Assembly (NCBI RefSeq): GCF_018691265.1
Contig: NW_024881324.1
Location: 9,427,730-9,491,729, forward strand
Source: Tyto alba
Taxonomy: Eukaryota; Chordata; Aves; Strigiformes; Tytonidae
Direction: 5' to 3'
DNA: 64,000 nt
Shown: positions 51,101-61,900 of the stretch, piece by piece
Numbering within the stretch: position 1 is the stretch's first letter
How the letters are laid out: each line of letters starts with the position of its first letter
The notes under the pieces: model-generated
What the model was told of the DNA's origin: nothing
Seen by the model: only the letters and a program-made list of their open reading frames with translations
The model's database searches: none
Made by a program: the position numbers and the translations under genes

Positions 51101-51753
51101 GTGGTGTGTGGAATTAAAACTACTTTTCTTTTACAGATAATCTGTATTTGGGGAGCAGGTGGAGCAACCCCAGGGAAATTCTTGCTTGGACTGCGAGTTG
51201 TGACATGTGACACATCTGTCCTTATTGCGCCCAGCCGTGTCTTAGTCATCCCGTCCTCTAATGTCAGCATGACAACGTAAGTGCTCGTAGCTCAGCCGCA
51301 CCGCTTTCGGGTGAGTAGCGTGGAGAGTGTGTGATCCGGAAGGAAGTACACCATTTATTTTCAGTATTGACCTTTGCAACAATTAGATTGCAAGAGCTGT
51401 TGTTAGATTTTTGTGATCTAAGAATGAAATCACAGTTACTCAATCCTGTGAATGTTTTTCAGGTTAGGTGGTAAAACAGTCTCCTCTGAACTCCGGAGAT
51501 TGGTTTTTGTGCTGTGCAAAACTGAGGCACTAAACTTGAAAGGAAACGAACTACTAATATAAGCAGAAAAGTGAAAGTGAGGCACTGAATATTATCATCT
51601 CGTTTCAGGTCCACAATACGAGCTTTGATCAAGAATTTTTCTATTGCTTCATTTTTTCCCGCATTCATTACACTGCTGTTTTTCCAGCACAACAGAACAG
51701 CCTACGATATTGTAGCAGGAACTATTGTGGTAAGAAGAAATGGAGTCAGATGA
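44607..51753 (+). CDS. FAM8A1: FAM8A1, RDD-domain ER membrane protein of the HRD1 ERAD complex (complete)
   Basis: Join of 44607-45168, 48424-48544, 50790-50913, 51137-51276 and 51609-51753: 1092 nt, 363 residues, all junctions in phase. FAM8A1 is known as a partner of the HRD1 ubiquitin ligase with HERP in ER-associated degradation. Residues 1-187 are low-complexity (Ala, Pro, Gly, Glu) except for the conserved block LSAAEYARRVHQWLWDSY. From residue 188 the RDD domain is close to human: HRF (R199), VDF (D206) in the first membrane helix (about 205-226), a second helix (about 254-275), GATPGK (278-283), a third helix (about 326-341) and AYDIVAGTI (D349). ATG 44607 is chosen because it has G at -3 and +4; Met17 (44655) is an alternative. 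The human protein is about 413 residues; the shortfall is in the disordered N-terminus. The downstream NUP153 is convergent. Confidence 0.96.
45169..48423 (+). other. FAM8A1 intron 1, 3.3 kb
   Basis: It begins very G-rich (45178-45250, several runs of four to seven G), then becomes ordinary AT-rich intron. No repeats or RNA genes are recognised. The frames at 46128-46760 look like chance openings. Confidence 0.65.
48424..48544 (+). CDS. FAM8A1: FAM8A1 coding exon 2, first RDD helix
   Basis: After CTTACAG, encodes (G)REFIIPSLAHRFIAEMV, DFFILFFIKATIVLSIMHL and SGI plus two bases, then GTAAGT. It contains the Arg and first Asp of the RDD domain. Found by protein recognition. Confidence 0.97.
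48545..50789 (+). other. FAM8A1 intron 2, 2.2 kb
   Basis: AT-rich intron with a likely LTR-derived fragment at 48912-48992 and A/T homopolymers near 49855-49880. Nothing else is recognisable. Confidence 0.6.
48912..48992 (+). mobile_element. Possible fragment of an avian LTR-type repeat
   Basis: The string tttgggatggagttaattct, then cttcccagcatc and tgctgtgttttagatgtgtg, resembles an abundant interspersed bird repeat that I remember as LTR-derived (consensus like ggagttaattttcttc, then gctgtgttttggatttgtg). The assignment rests on memory and needs a repeat-library search. Confidence 0.45.
50790..50913 (+). CDS. FAM8A1: FAM8A1 coding exon 3
   Basis: Encodes (K)DISKFAMHYIIEEIDEDT, SMEDLQKMMIVALIYRLLVC and FYE. 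The acidic loop between helices 1 and 2 and most of helix 2 lie here. The acceptor is TTGTACAG; the donor GTAACT lacks the usual G at +5. Confidence 0.96.
51137..51276 (+). CDS. FAM8A1: FAM8A1 coding exon 4
   Basis: Encodes IICIWGAGGATPGKFLLGLR, VVTCDTSVLIAPSRVL and VIPSSNVSMT plus two bases. ATPGK is the conserved RDD-domain turn after helix 2. Borders are TTTTACAG and GTAAGT. Confidence 0.97.
51609..51753 (+). CDS. FAM8A1: FAM8A1 last coding exon and stop
   Basis: Encodes (T)STIRALIKNFSIASFFPA, FITLLFFQHNRTAYDIVAG, TIVVRRNGVR and TGA. It contains the third membrane helix and the last Asp of the RDD signature. The acceptor is CGTTTCAG. Confidence 0.97.
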
Positions 51754-52790
51754 TACCGAAAGATGAGATTTCCAGACTCATTTTGAACATCCCCTCCCAC
51801 CCCCAGTGAACAAAGACCTACCCCAAAACTGAAATTGAGGTGTCTGTCAGAATCTTTTGCCCAAATGAAATGGGAACTGATTCAGAAGCTAAAGAAAATG
51901 TTTTGCTCCCGTATGATGCCAGCAGCTACCTTCAAAGTGTTGGAGTTTTCATAAATGCCAAAGAAGTTTGGGAGAAACAATACATACTAAATCTGGAAGT
52001 ATTAACCTCTGGTTGATGAGAAAGTGGCTGTGTTAGCTGCAGAAAGGAGCTGTTCCTTTCGTCAGTCTGTGGAAAGCAGACACTGAAAAATACTCCACCT
52101 TGAAAGAGGTGTCGCTCCTACAGTTCTGGATGTTGGCAGGTAACTAGAAAATCAAGTTGTTTTCCAAGCAGTTGTTTAAGTCATATGATAAACTCTGAGG
52201 GGAAGAGAACTGCAGTATTAAACAGGAAGGCAAATCATGTTAAAATTAAGTTGTCATGGGTGTGGAGAGAGAGATGAGCAGTTGGTTATCGTGTCTCTAA
52301 CCATGGTCATCATGTCAGTGTATTATTGCTTCACACAGCATATTCCCTCGCCTCTAAGTATTTTATCAGAACACTGATGTGAAAATTTTTTGCATGATTA
52401 TCTCAAGCATTGTCACTTATTTCACATGTCAAAGCTAATAAAGAGGTGAAATAATATCTGCTTTTTCTCTGGGAAGGGTGTGTTACGCTGCAGTGTTAGT
52501 GAGTTGGTGTGTGCAAATAATTTTGGAGCTATGAACAGTACAGATCGTGCTAACGAAAGGTAACTTTTTTGCTTCTGTTTGGAGTGAAAGCACTTGTCTC
52601 TTGCATTATAATACCAGGCAAAACAACTGACTGTTTCAGGAGCATGCAGAAAACATTAACCGAAATGTGTTATGGGTGTAAATCTACAGAAGTACAAATA
52701 CCAGTTATTTTCACTTTATAATTCTGGCTAATTGTTTGTATATTCAGAATAACTTAAATACTGAATAAAGAAGCCTAATTTTGCATGAAT
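51754..52790 (+). other. FAM8A1 3' UTR (extent uncertain)
   Basis: Untranslated sequence after the FAM8A1 stop with AATAAA at 52437-52442 and 52764-52769. The longer form is assumed here. No repeats recognised. Confidence 0.6.
52764..52769 (+). terminator. Candidate FAM8A1 poly(A) signal (distal)
   Basis: AATAAA about 1 kb after the stop. A proximal AATAAA at 52437-52442 is an alternative, so two transcript ends are possible. Confidence 0.5.
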
Positions 52791-54814
52791 ACAGAGCTTT
52801 GGTAATTTGTTTATTCTTATGTTAGTAGTATCCTGGGAAAAGGAATATAAGCAACAATGTTAATGTTGTATTAAAATTTGAGTAAGTTTGCAATTCTCCC
52901 AGAGCCCAGTTTTCGTGTGTTGCTCCCCTGGGTGTAACTTGCCCCTCAGTGGCTGAAGTTCTCACCCTGCCTTCAGTTTTGGACAAGGGTTTGGCTGACA
53001 AGAGAAAAGTTTGAGAGCTTGGTTCTCTCTCTTGTCTTCCTGTGAAATAACTCAATCAGTGACATGTTAATATTCTGCAGTATTTCAGTTTGACAGCTGG
53101 TGTTCTTCTGTGTACGAGTAGAACGCTCTGTGCATGGCCTGTGTTCTGACCTTCCTCTGCAATGCTGTTTCAGGACCAGATCCACTGCTTAATAGTGGGA
53201 GAACAACATTTTCCCATCAGTTTCTGCTCCAGAATGAAGTCGCTACCTTTTTAGATATTTCTGAAGTAAAAAAAAAATCATGTCAGTTAAAAACCTGATT
53301 TTAAAGTCTCTGCATAATCAGAAAGTGTATCTGTATCAAAATACCTCAACATTTTGAGGGTTAGTGGTGTTTTACACTAATGTTTTGGTAACAAATTGAC
53401 TTTGGCACCTTAAATGTACCGTTAGCACTAGAGCAATGTTCCTGACACGTCACAGACATTTTTATTTCAAAGTAGGGGGTGGCAGTAAGCAGGCCTGAAT
53501 GGAGCATGTTTCTGAGGTTGTCAGATCACTTGAAGATGTTTAGCTGAAACAGAACTTAGAGATACCACTTAAGTGTTCTTTCTGAGAATTGCACTCATGA
53601 CTTAAGCATTGAAATGAAAGTGGAGGCATGGCAATGAGCCTGACAGACGCTAAAGCTGCCAGAACTAGCTGAAATCCCTTCCAGGGTGAGTGTTGCCTAT
53701 TCACAAATTCTGTACGAACACAAAAAGAACTTTTGTTCTATTTACAGTAGCTGTGACCTAGAAACTAGGATTCAGGATGGGGGGGGGAGGAAGGGAAAAG
53801 CCAGACTTGGCAAAAACATCATTGCTACCCAGTCAGGTGTTAAGGGAACGTCTCTCCCAGCCTGCAGAAAAACACCACCCCCTCCCCAGCAGGTAATGAA
53901 AATAATTACAGTGCAAGCAGGGGGGGCCTGTCCATGGAAACACAGGCACGTTAGGCCGTGGCCAGTGCTAGCTTCCAGCTCGTCTCTTAGGCAAGTTGCA
54001 TGGAGGCTGCAGCTTTCTTCTGTTTGTAGGGTAAGTGCTTGGCAGGTGATAGAGCTAAGGAAAAGAAGTGAAATTTACGGCATTTTTCAGATTTAGATAT
54101 CTGAAATACATAATTGCATCTAATCTCTCCACAGCTACAGTGGCAGGAGGTGACTGAACAGCAGCTTAAAGTCAAGTTGCTGGGTCTTTTCTACTTACAG
54201 AAAACGTAAGGCTCCCACAAAACCAGCAGTTAGCCTTTGTCCTCCTGTCAGGCCTGGTCCGCACGGCTGCTGACGGTGTAAGGCCCGGAGCTGTGCAGGT
54301 GCTGAGCAGCAGCAGGGTAAGCAGCAAACCCCAGCAAAGCCTCTGGAGACATTTAAAGCCTGTGCAATTACACCCGTCTTCAGTTCTAGCGGTAGCCCCC
54401 CCCCCGACACACAAGAGCATTTCTTTTCCTTTTACCAGAAAAATGTTTAGTGCCCTCCAACTGCTAGAGAAGTGGAAAAAAACCCAAATTACTCATTTAC
54501 AACTGGGTGTACTTCTCCCTCTTCAGTTAGAATGGTGGTGAATTTTGTAAAATTAGCTTTTTTTTTTTTTTAATAGGTCTATAAAAATTAACTGCAGCCC
54601 TTGCAGCCAGACACCTGACACAGACATATGGCTCCAAGGTGAAGTCTACAATAAAACTCTCCTTTGTATCAGGGAGCCTCTAACCAATTGAAGATCCTCT
54701 AAAATGAGCATCCGTGTCACTGTCAGAAAGCAGAGGTTGGGGGAAGCGCGGGATGTCGCTCATCTCGTACAGTTACAGGTGCCGGTGCCGTCGTGGAGAG
54801 TTGACAACTGCCAG
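52791..54814. other. FAM8A1-NUP153 convergent intergenic region
   Basis: About 2 kb between the two gene tails. It has short C/G and T homopolymers (for example G8 at about 53779-53786 and T12 at about 54560-54571). No gene, RNA or named repeat is supported. Confidence 0.6.
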
Positions 54815-55858
54815 ACAATATTTCATAGTTTTTATTGATGGCATTTATCCCATGGTTTAACATGTTAATTATACTGTAATAAACATGGCTTTAATATTAA
54901 ACTTTTCCTTATTATCCAAAGTCACCACAGTCCATTTCAGTAAATATAAAAATATATACTTAATACTTTGTACAATACTGGTTTTTGGTCCAAACAAAAA
55001 TGGATCAGAAAAGCCAATAAACTTACTTTAAGAATTCCCAATTTTAAAGATTTTCTAAATGGATTTAGGCAACTTTGAATAATGGGATTTACATAAAATC
55101 TGAGACAATACTAAACAAAAATGGCCGTAACACACAAAATTAAAATTTCAATTTCACAGATTTGTTATGCCAAAAAAGTACATAGAGAAACAAAATTGTA
55201 TTTACACATGTTTCATAATAAAATAACAAAGGCGAGACAGGTGATAAAGGGCTGTAAGAATGAAAATATAGAAATAGCATATAATTATTAAATGAAGAAC
55301 TACAGATCTAACAAGTCCTTAGCACAGATCATCCTGTAATCAGTCTTCCTCTATCAGAAAATTTTAGTGCACGATACACCCAAACTCACTCACTTCACAC
55401 ATACACCAGCACAAACTCAGCATAGAAATCATCCGTTATCAACATTCTCTACTCTATACAGCATCCCTCGCTGATATAATTACAATTTCAAGGCGTCAGT
55501 AAACGCAGATGAGCGCACATGGTGGTGCAGATGAAGAGGTATTGTACAAGCCATTCACTGCGCAGGCTCTACTCACGGCTACAGCCAGACCACGCCGAGT
55601 CAGTGAAAGGAGGAACTTGCTGGAGTCTAAAATAGTTTTGCTTGAGAACGGCCCCGTTGCCAACTCTATTCGTTACCAAAAAAAAAATAAACAACAAAAA
55701 AAAAAAACAACCTAACAGGAGAGGGAAGGGAAGGGCAGCAGAGTTTGATATTCCTTTAGGCAGATCTGACTTCAGCTAACCCAGCATGAGGTACGATCCC
55801 AACAACTGAACAATGCAGGGTAGTAGCTGCTTCCAAAGTTGCTTTACCAATCGGGCGA
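54815..55858 (-). other. NUP153 3' UTR
   Basis: AT-rich sequence between the NUP153 stop and the inferred poly(A) site. It includes an A/T homopolymer zone at 55679-55708. The open frame on the + strand at 55509-55715 is a chance opening in the UTR. Confidence 0.65.
54831..54836 (-). terminator. Candidate NUP153 poly(A) signal
   Basis: TTTATT on the + strand, AATAAA on the - strand, about 1.0 kb after the NUP153 stop. It is the most likely end of a 3' UTR covering about 54815-55858. Confidence 0.6.
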
Positions 55859-55943
55859 TTATTTTCTACGTCTAACTGCAGTCTTTATCTTCCGACCAGA
55901 AACTGAAGATCCAGAGGCAGAGAAAACATTTTTCCCATTAGTC
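55859..55943 (-). CDS. NUP153: NUP153 last coding exon and stop
   Basis: On the - strand, after TTGATAG, it encodes (G)TNGKNVFSASGSSVSGRK, IKTAVRRRK and TAA. The basic RKIKTAVRRRK end is the hallmark of the NUP153 C-terminus. It is too short for ORF searches. Confidence 0.96.
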
Positions 55944-58900
55944 CTATCAAAAGAAATTAGTAGTTCAGAGTTTAGGACAGTGTAGCTGAAAATTCAGTAG
56001 CAGCACTGAGTAGATATTCCAGAACAACTGTTTCATAGTCTTGTCTCACTAGTTACCAGCTGGCAACAAATGGCATATGATGAACAGGAGGAAGAGAGTT
56101 CCAGAAACCAAAAGCAATTAAATCTCTCTTATTCAGAAGGTAAGTAGCAGCATAATGGCTAGATACGGATTTTACCTTTCAAGAACAAGACAACTGCACA
56201 TACGTTGAGGGGTGATATTTCTGACAGCTAGGCTCCTTTAAAGATACCGTTGCTTAGTTAGCCCGTCAGGCTAGTACACAGAAGGATGCCCAGTTTAGTT
56301 TCAGACTCCAGGGTTCATCTGAACACCTCATGATTTAACAGCAGTAGAGGCTGAACACTGTCCACTGATACTACCCGAAGCTCAAGCGAAATTCTGATAC
56401 GGTCTCTTACCCCACTATAAATGCTGGAGGCTGGCTGAACGAAAATCCCGAAGAGCCAGCAGGCTGTGCCGGTGCTGCTGGTGCAGGAAGGTTTGCACCA
56501 AAAGTAAATACTCCTGGGTTATTGGGGAAGTTGAAATTAGAAGTATTACTTCCGAACTGGAATACAGAACCTGGGAAGATGGGGTGGAAGCAGAAGGGAG
56601 TAAGAAAGTTGAAACTGGAGTTCGCCCTTTCCAGCAAAATCCTCACATTCTTCCCACTATCTTTAATAAATTTGATTTACAGGTCACTCGAGATGAGGGA
56701 CTTCACTTCTGGGGGCACCAGAAGTGCCAGATTACTACAGGAACAGAAGTATCCATTGATTTTAGCAGAGAATCATAAAGCGATTCTTAAAGTAACACTG
56801 CTGGCACACTGCTAACTAACAGTTTGCTAACTTCTGTACCACCAGTAAGTTTATACCTGTGCCTACTGATGTTTATTAATAAAATCTTAAATTACAGTAT
56901 TGAGTGTTGAAGTAAACTTCCTTGTGTTCATGCACTCTGTCTGGGGACTCCCTTTCATTTAATGTACTAACAGAGCACCTCAGCTTAAAAAAAAAAAAAA
57001 AATTTTTTTTTAATTCCTATAATTAAATTACCTGATAAGCAACACAGACAAGCCAGGGAGATTTTTATCTTTAAACTGCTACCTGATTAATGTCAAACTG
57101 ACTGAGTAACGTGGTGTGCCAACTCATCTCTGGACTAGTACAGAAATGTCAGTTATTTTTAATGGAGGCTATTTTGTAAAATGTCTGAGGGGGAAAGAGG
57201 AGGCTTTTCCCTTTAAGTATTTGATGCGATGATATCAAATACATATGTTCCGGCAGCGTGTTTTTCTTTTTTAGTAATTACTAGTGTGGAACAGGTTTAT
57301 CTTACACTTAAATTATAAGGATCATTCTCTGCCTCTTCCCCACGGTATTTTACACTTCGCTGGTAAAAAGAACTTTAAATAAAGTCTTGACCCATAGAAT
57401 CTTAAAAATAAGTCTGACTATATTCTTACACAACAAAGCCCCCAAACCAAATAAATGGCCAAAGTCTGTTAGTGAAGTCAGATAACTAAGAACTACTCTA
57501 ACAAATCCAAAAATAACCATTTTGTGGTGCTTCTGCCGTTCTGGTTTGTACAGTCTTACCGGTGAATACTCCGTGGTTTCCAACACCTCCTTCGAACCAC
57601 TAGATTTCTCAAGAAAACAACCCCCCATGGTTGGGGGGGGGGGGGGGTGCAACCCCCAAGTCTGCTAAGTCTCTTGTGGGGAGGGCTTACTGTGAAGCTG
57701 GCATACCTATGGCACGTCCTCCACAGCCATGAGTCAGACACAAATGGCTGAACTCCGTCCCCGTCATTTTTAGGGAGGGAATTCTTACGCTTAAAATATG
57801 TGCGCGAGGCAGAAGTCTTCTCTCTCCACATAATTTAAGGTGCGCTTCATGAGAAATAAAAGAAAATAGGTAATCTTTGAGACTGAAAGGGAAGAGGCCG
57901 GCCGGCACTCACCAGCACTGGGGGTAGCGGAGCCGAACCCTGGCTGCTGGGCCGCTTGCTGTCCGAACACAGAGGGCTGAGTGCTGCTCGTCACCGAGCC
58001 GAAGGCGGGAGGAGCAGGCTGAGCGCCAGTGGAAAACAATGTTGACAGCGATCCAAAACTTGGAGCGCTTGGCTGGCCGGACCCTTGGCTCTGGCCAAAT
58101 GCTGGTGGCTGGCTGGCGCCAAATGCTGGGCCGGCAGCGGGCACTGGGGGCCCAGAGCCAAACAGAAACGTAGAGGACGACCCTCGGGGAACAGAAGAGA
58201 AATGTCAGTATGTGCCGGGGGGATTTCCCCCCCCCCCCCCCCCCTCACAAGGATTAATCTAGAAACAAAGGTTCTAAAACCCCGTGTTGCCCAAGTCTGG
58301 GAGCTGAATATTCATCGTAATTTCACACTAAATGTGTAAGTATCTGAAACAAATACTACGTCAGCCATAACAGGAATTGAGCCTTTTCTTGTAAGAAACA
58401 CGAGAAACAGCATGTTTACGAGAGTCAGACAGAATTAAATCTCAAATGCACTGGCTGTGTAGACTCTGTGTTAGATCCATCTAGACTACTGTGTTAACAT
58501 TCATGTTCTAGAAGCAGATCCCACAAATAGTACGTTCTCATTTGTATTTACTAAAAGCTGTTCATATCACACACGGAGAATATTCATTCAATTTGTGTTT
58601 TTCAAACATGCAAAACACAGCTCCTGATTTGTTAGGATGAGGAGAACACGAATCCTGTCAGCAACTGCACCCCTCTCTGCCCCAGTGTTTACCATTATCA
58701 ACTTCCAGGGGCCCAATCAAATTTGCAGTGATAGATCTGTACCCAAACCCCCCGTCTAAACAGAGCAATTCTCTCCGTAACATCATCAGACAACCAGCTC
58801 ATTTGTTTAGCTGCTTCGGTTCTGCGTGGCCAGCAGAAATAACAAAACAAAAATATGTGACTGAACAGTGACTCTGAACATACACAGCAGATCTGATTAC

Positions 58901-61900
58901 GCAAAAGGAGACATTTTAGACAGCGCTATTAATGCAATTTAAGCAGCCTTCGTGCAACAGAGAATACCCTCTATTGCACCATAACTTGGAATGGCTGATT
59001 GTTTTTCTTTCCAAGATGATGAACAGATATACAGTAAAAGTTAACATTGGCTTCTGCGTTAAAACAAAATCCTTTGTGAAGATGTTTGAAATACAGCGTC
59101 GCCTACTAACAAAGTGACACGGAGAGTTACTGATCTGTAAGCAAGTTAAACTGATCTGCTGGTTGTTATAATTTAGGACTGGTTTTCTCTCTGTTTCAGA
59201 TGCATAAGAAAGTGTGTAAATTTTATTTCTGTGAATGACAAATTTAAGCAAGCAGATCAAACTAGATGAAGTCTCTTCCTCACAGGTTCAATCTTATTTC
59301 CAACGTACTGCTAGGCTAGCAGGAATACAGATGATTTGGCAGATTTATTCATGTGTCATACTGCTAAATTCATGCAGTGGGGTAACGAACATAAATAGTG
59401 ATGAAACTTTACAGATTGCTATCCCTGTCTTCTCTAAATTGCTAGAAAGTTTACAAACACTGGCCATAACGCTTATTGGAAACCAATCCTTAAGCATCAG
59501 CAATTGCATGTAGCGGTACTGTTTATATATCCACTTATGGAGGAAGGATTTTGCAAATCTTGACATTATTTTACAACAGTTGAGAGCTTTAGGTATGGCA
59601 GAGAAAAATCAGGGAAGCCGTAATTCACTGACTTCTAACTGTAAGCACTGGATTGGTAGTTAGAAGAAATAAACTACGATTCTCGTGGTGAAAAGTTCCT
59701 ATACAAACTGAAATCCAGTAAAGGGTTGGTCCTTTGCATAAAGCAATGCTGCTGCCAGTTCATTCCCAAACTGTATTTCCCAGACTGTGAAAAACTGAGC
59801 CCCAGTTTATAGTGCTGAAAATACATATTCAATACTTTTCTCTATTTCCGTGCACTTGGCCTACACATTCTCCAAAGTAAAATGTTCATGAAACAGTATT
59901 TCCTTGGTCCACTATGTAACAGCAAAACCGAGAAGAGCATCTATTTAAAATGTACCTGTTGAACTCGATGTGGTGGTGGCTCCAAAGCTAAATCCTGAAT
60001 TTGCTGCATTGGTACTGCTGGCTCCCGAACCAAAGAGAAAAGAAGCAAGAGCCGTGCCGGTGCTGGAAGATGTGGTTGCTGGTTTGTTTTCTTGAGAGAA
60101 GCCAAACGACTGAGATGCTGCAGATTCTGCAGAATTGCCAAAAACAGAGCTGCTCACAGTGTTGCTGGGTTGTCCAAACACGAAGGGAGTGGGAACCGGC
60201 TGAGGATTTGAGGAAGAGATGGCGCTGCCAAACACACTGCTGCTGTTGGCTGAAGTGGCGGGTACGACTGTGCTGGAGGAGCTAGAGCTCAAGAAGCTGA
60301 AGGATGGCTTTGCTGCTCCTTGATCTGAAAGGAAGAACAAGGGCACCACTGCAGGCTAGGCTTCATTTGGTACAAGCACTAAGCACTGGCTGTCATTACC
60401 TGAGCCGTTATTAAGCAGTACTTCTGAACTCTTCAAACAAAAATGTATTTCAGATGTTCCTTGAACAACATTAATCACCTCTAACAGCTTCATGGCTTTG
60501 CCCAATGGAATACTGAAAGACACAGTTTCATTGTAGCTTGTTCAAAAATACAGCCCTGTGCCTACAGCTTTATGCCAGGCAAAAGCCTACCATCCTCCAG
60601 CCTAACTCTCCCAAGCTTAAATTCATTGTACTTAAGTAGGGGAAAGACCAGCTTTCAGGAGCAACAGAGAACAACCCTCCATCAAGACCACTGTTCTGAA
60701 GCACTGTGTACAGTTTTACACATTTAAAACAGAGCTGTCTGTTAAAGTCAGTCATTCTTCAGCTTCCCCTAAGCTGCTGGTCGAATTCTCATTATTAATT
60801 TGTGATCTTATTTCAATTTCCCACTTTCTTTTTTTTCCAGCAGTTATGGCCCCTTTTAATCTATGCCATTTTTAAGGCACTATACCATTCTTAAGAATGC
60901 TTGTTAAAATTTCCTTTTTGCACAAGGTGCTTCATCAGATTTCAGTAACTAAAACAAACTCCAGAACTTTACCGGCAGCTAAAAAAACCGCAATCAAAAC
61001 CCAACCTCAGCCCCTTTCCCCCCAACCCCACAATCCCCCAAAGACCTGTTGTTCAGCAGCAGTTCAACCGTAAGAATGCTGTGATTAAAACCAGTATAAC
61101 CCTATGTACTGCTTTTATTCAGGGTTACTTATCGATGTCCTTTTCCATATCACTTCAGAAGTTAGAAACCAATTCTGTTCTCTAAAACACAGTTGCCAAG
61201 TCACACAAATGGAATTCAGCAACCAGAATTTTTCCACACAGTGATCATCACTGAAGAACTTTAATCCTCCGCTGCAGACTTTCAACAAATTAAAGCAATA
61301 CAGAACTGTGTAATATCCATGAAGTGATTTTTGTACTTTTGCAGCAGTAGAGAAGAAGCAGTATTTCCTGTAGCATAGCTGCAATACATGGGAATAAGAT
61401 ATCCCCCCCTCTCATTCCCTCACTATGAAAAACGACACTAGTATGAAGACTCTATACTGCACCATACTATAGATTTTATCACCAGCTGAGCTGCTACTAC
61501 TGAGACAATAATACAACTTGTGTGCTCATACAAGAAGCGATACAGGTTCCTTAAGGTGTGAAGGTCTGAAAAGGAATCGCTATATATTGTCTACAAGTCA
61601 ACGACCAGAACTAAAGACAGGCTGCAGGCAGTAATTAAGCCTCTTCTGAAGTTCTACTGCATGATATATATCAAACGCTACAGATTTTGCCCTGTATGGG
61701 CCTCAGAGGTATTATTTGATGGACACGAGCAAACAAGCAAAGACCAAAGATGTTCTGTTTACCTGAAGTACTGGTTTGTGCCCCAAATGCAAAAGATGGC
61801 TTTCCCTGCTCACTTTCCTTCTCCGATGGTTTAACAAAACTAAAATTGAACATAGGTTTTGCTGTGCTCTCCTCTTTGGTATGCTCAGCCGTCCCAGCTG

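Noticed and set aside
54600..54700. AATAAAACTCTCCTTTGTATC at 54649 looked like a retroviral LTR end
   Set aside because: No TG start, no matching body and no flanking duplication were found, so the resemblance is too short to claim.
56571..56646. Extra coding sequence upstream of the NUP153 FG exon, because the frame stays open to 56646
   Set aside because: The stretch is the pyrimidine-rich acceptor region ending CATCTTCCCAG. Phase with the neighbouring exon works only if the exon starts at 56570.
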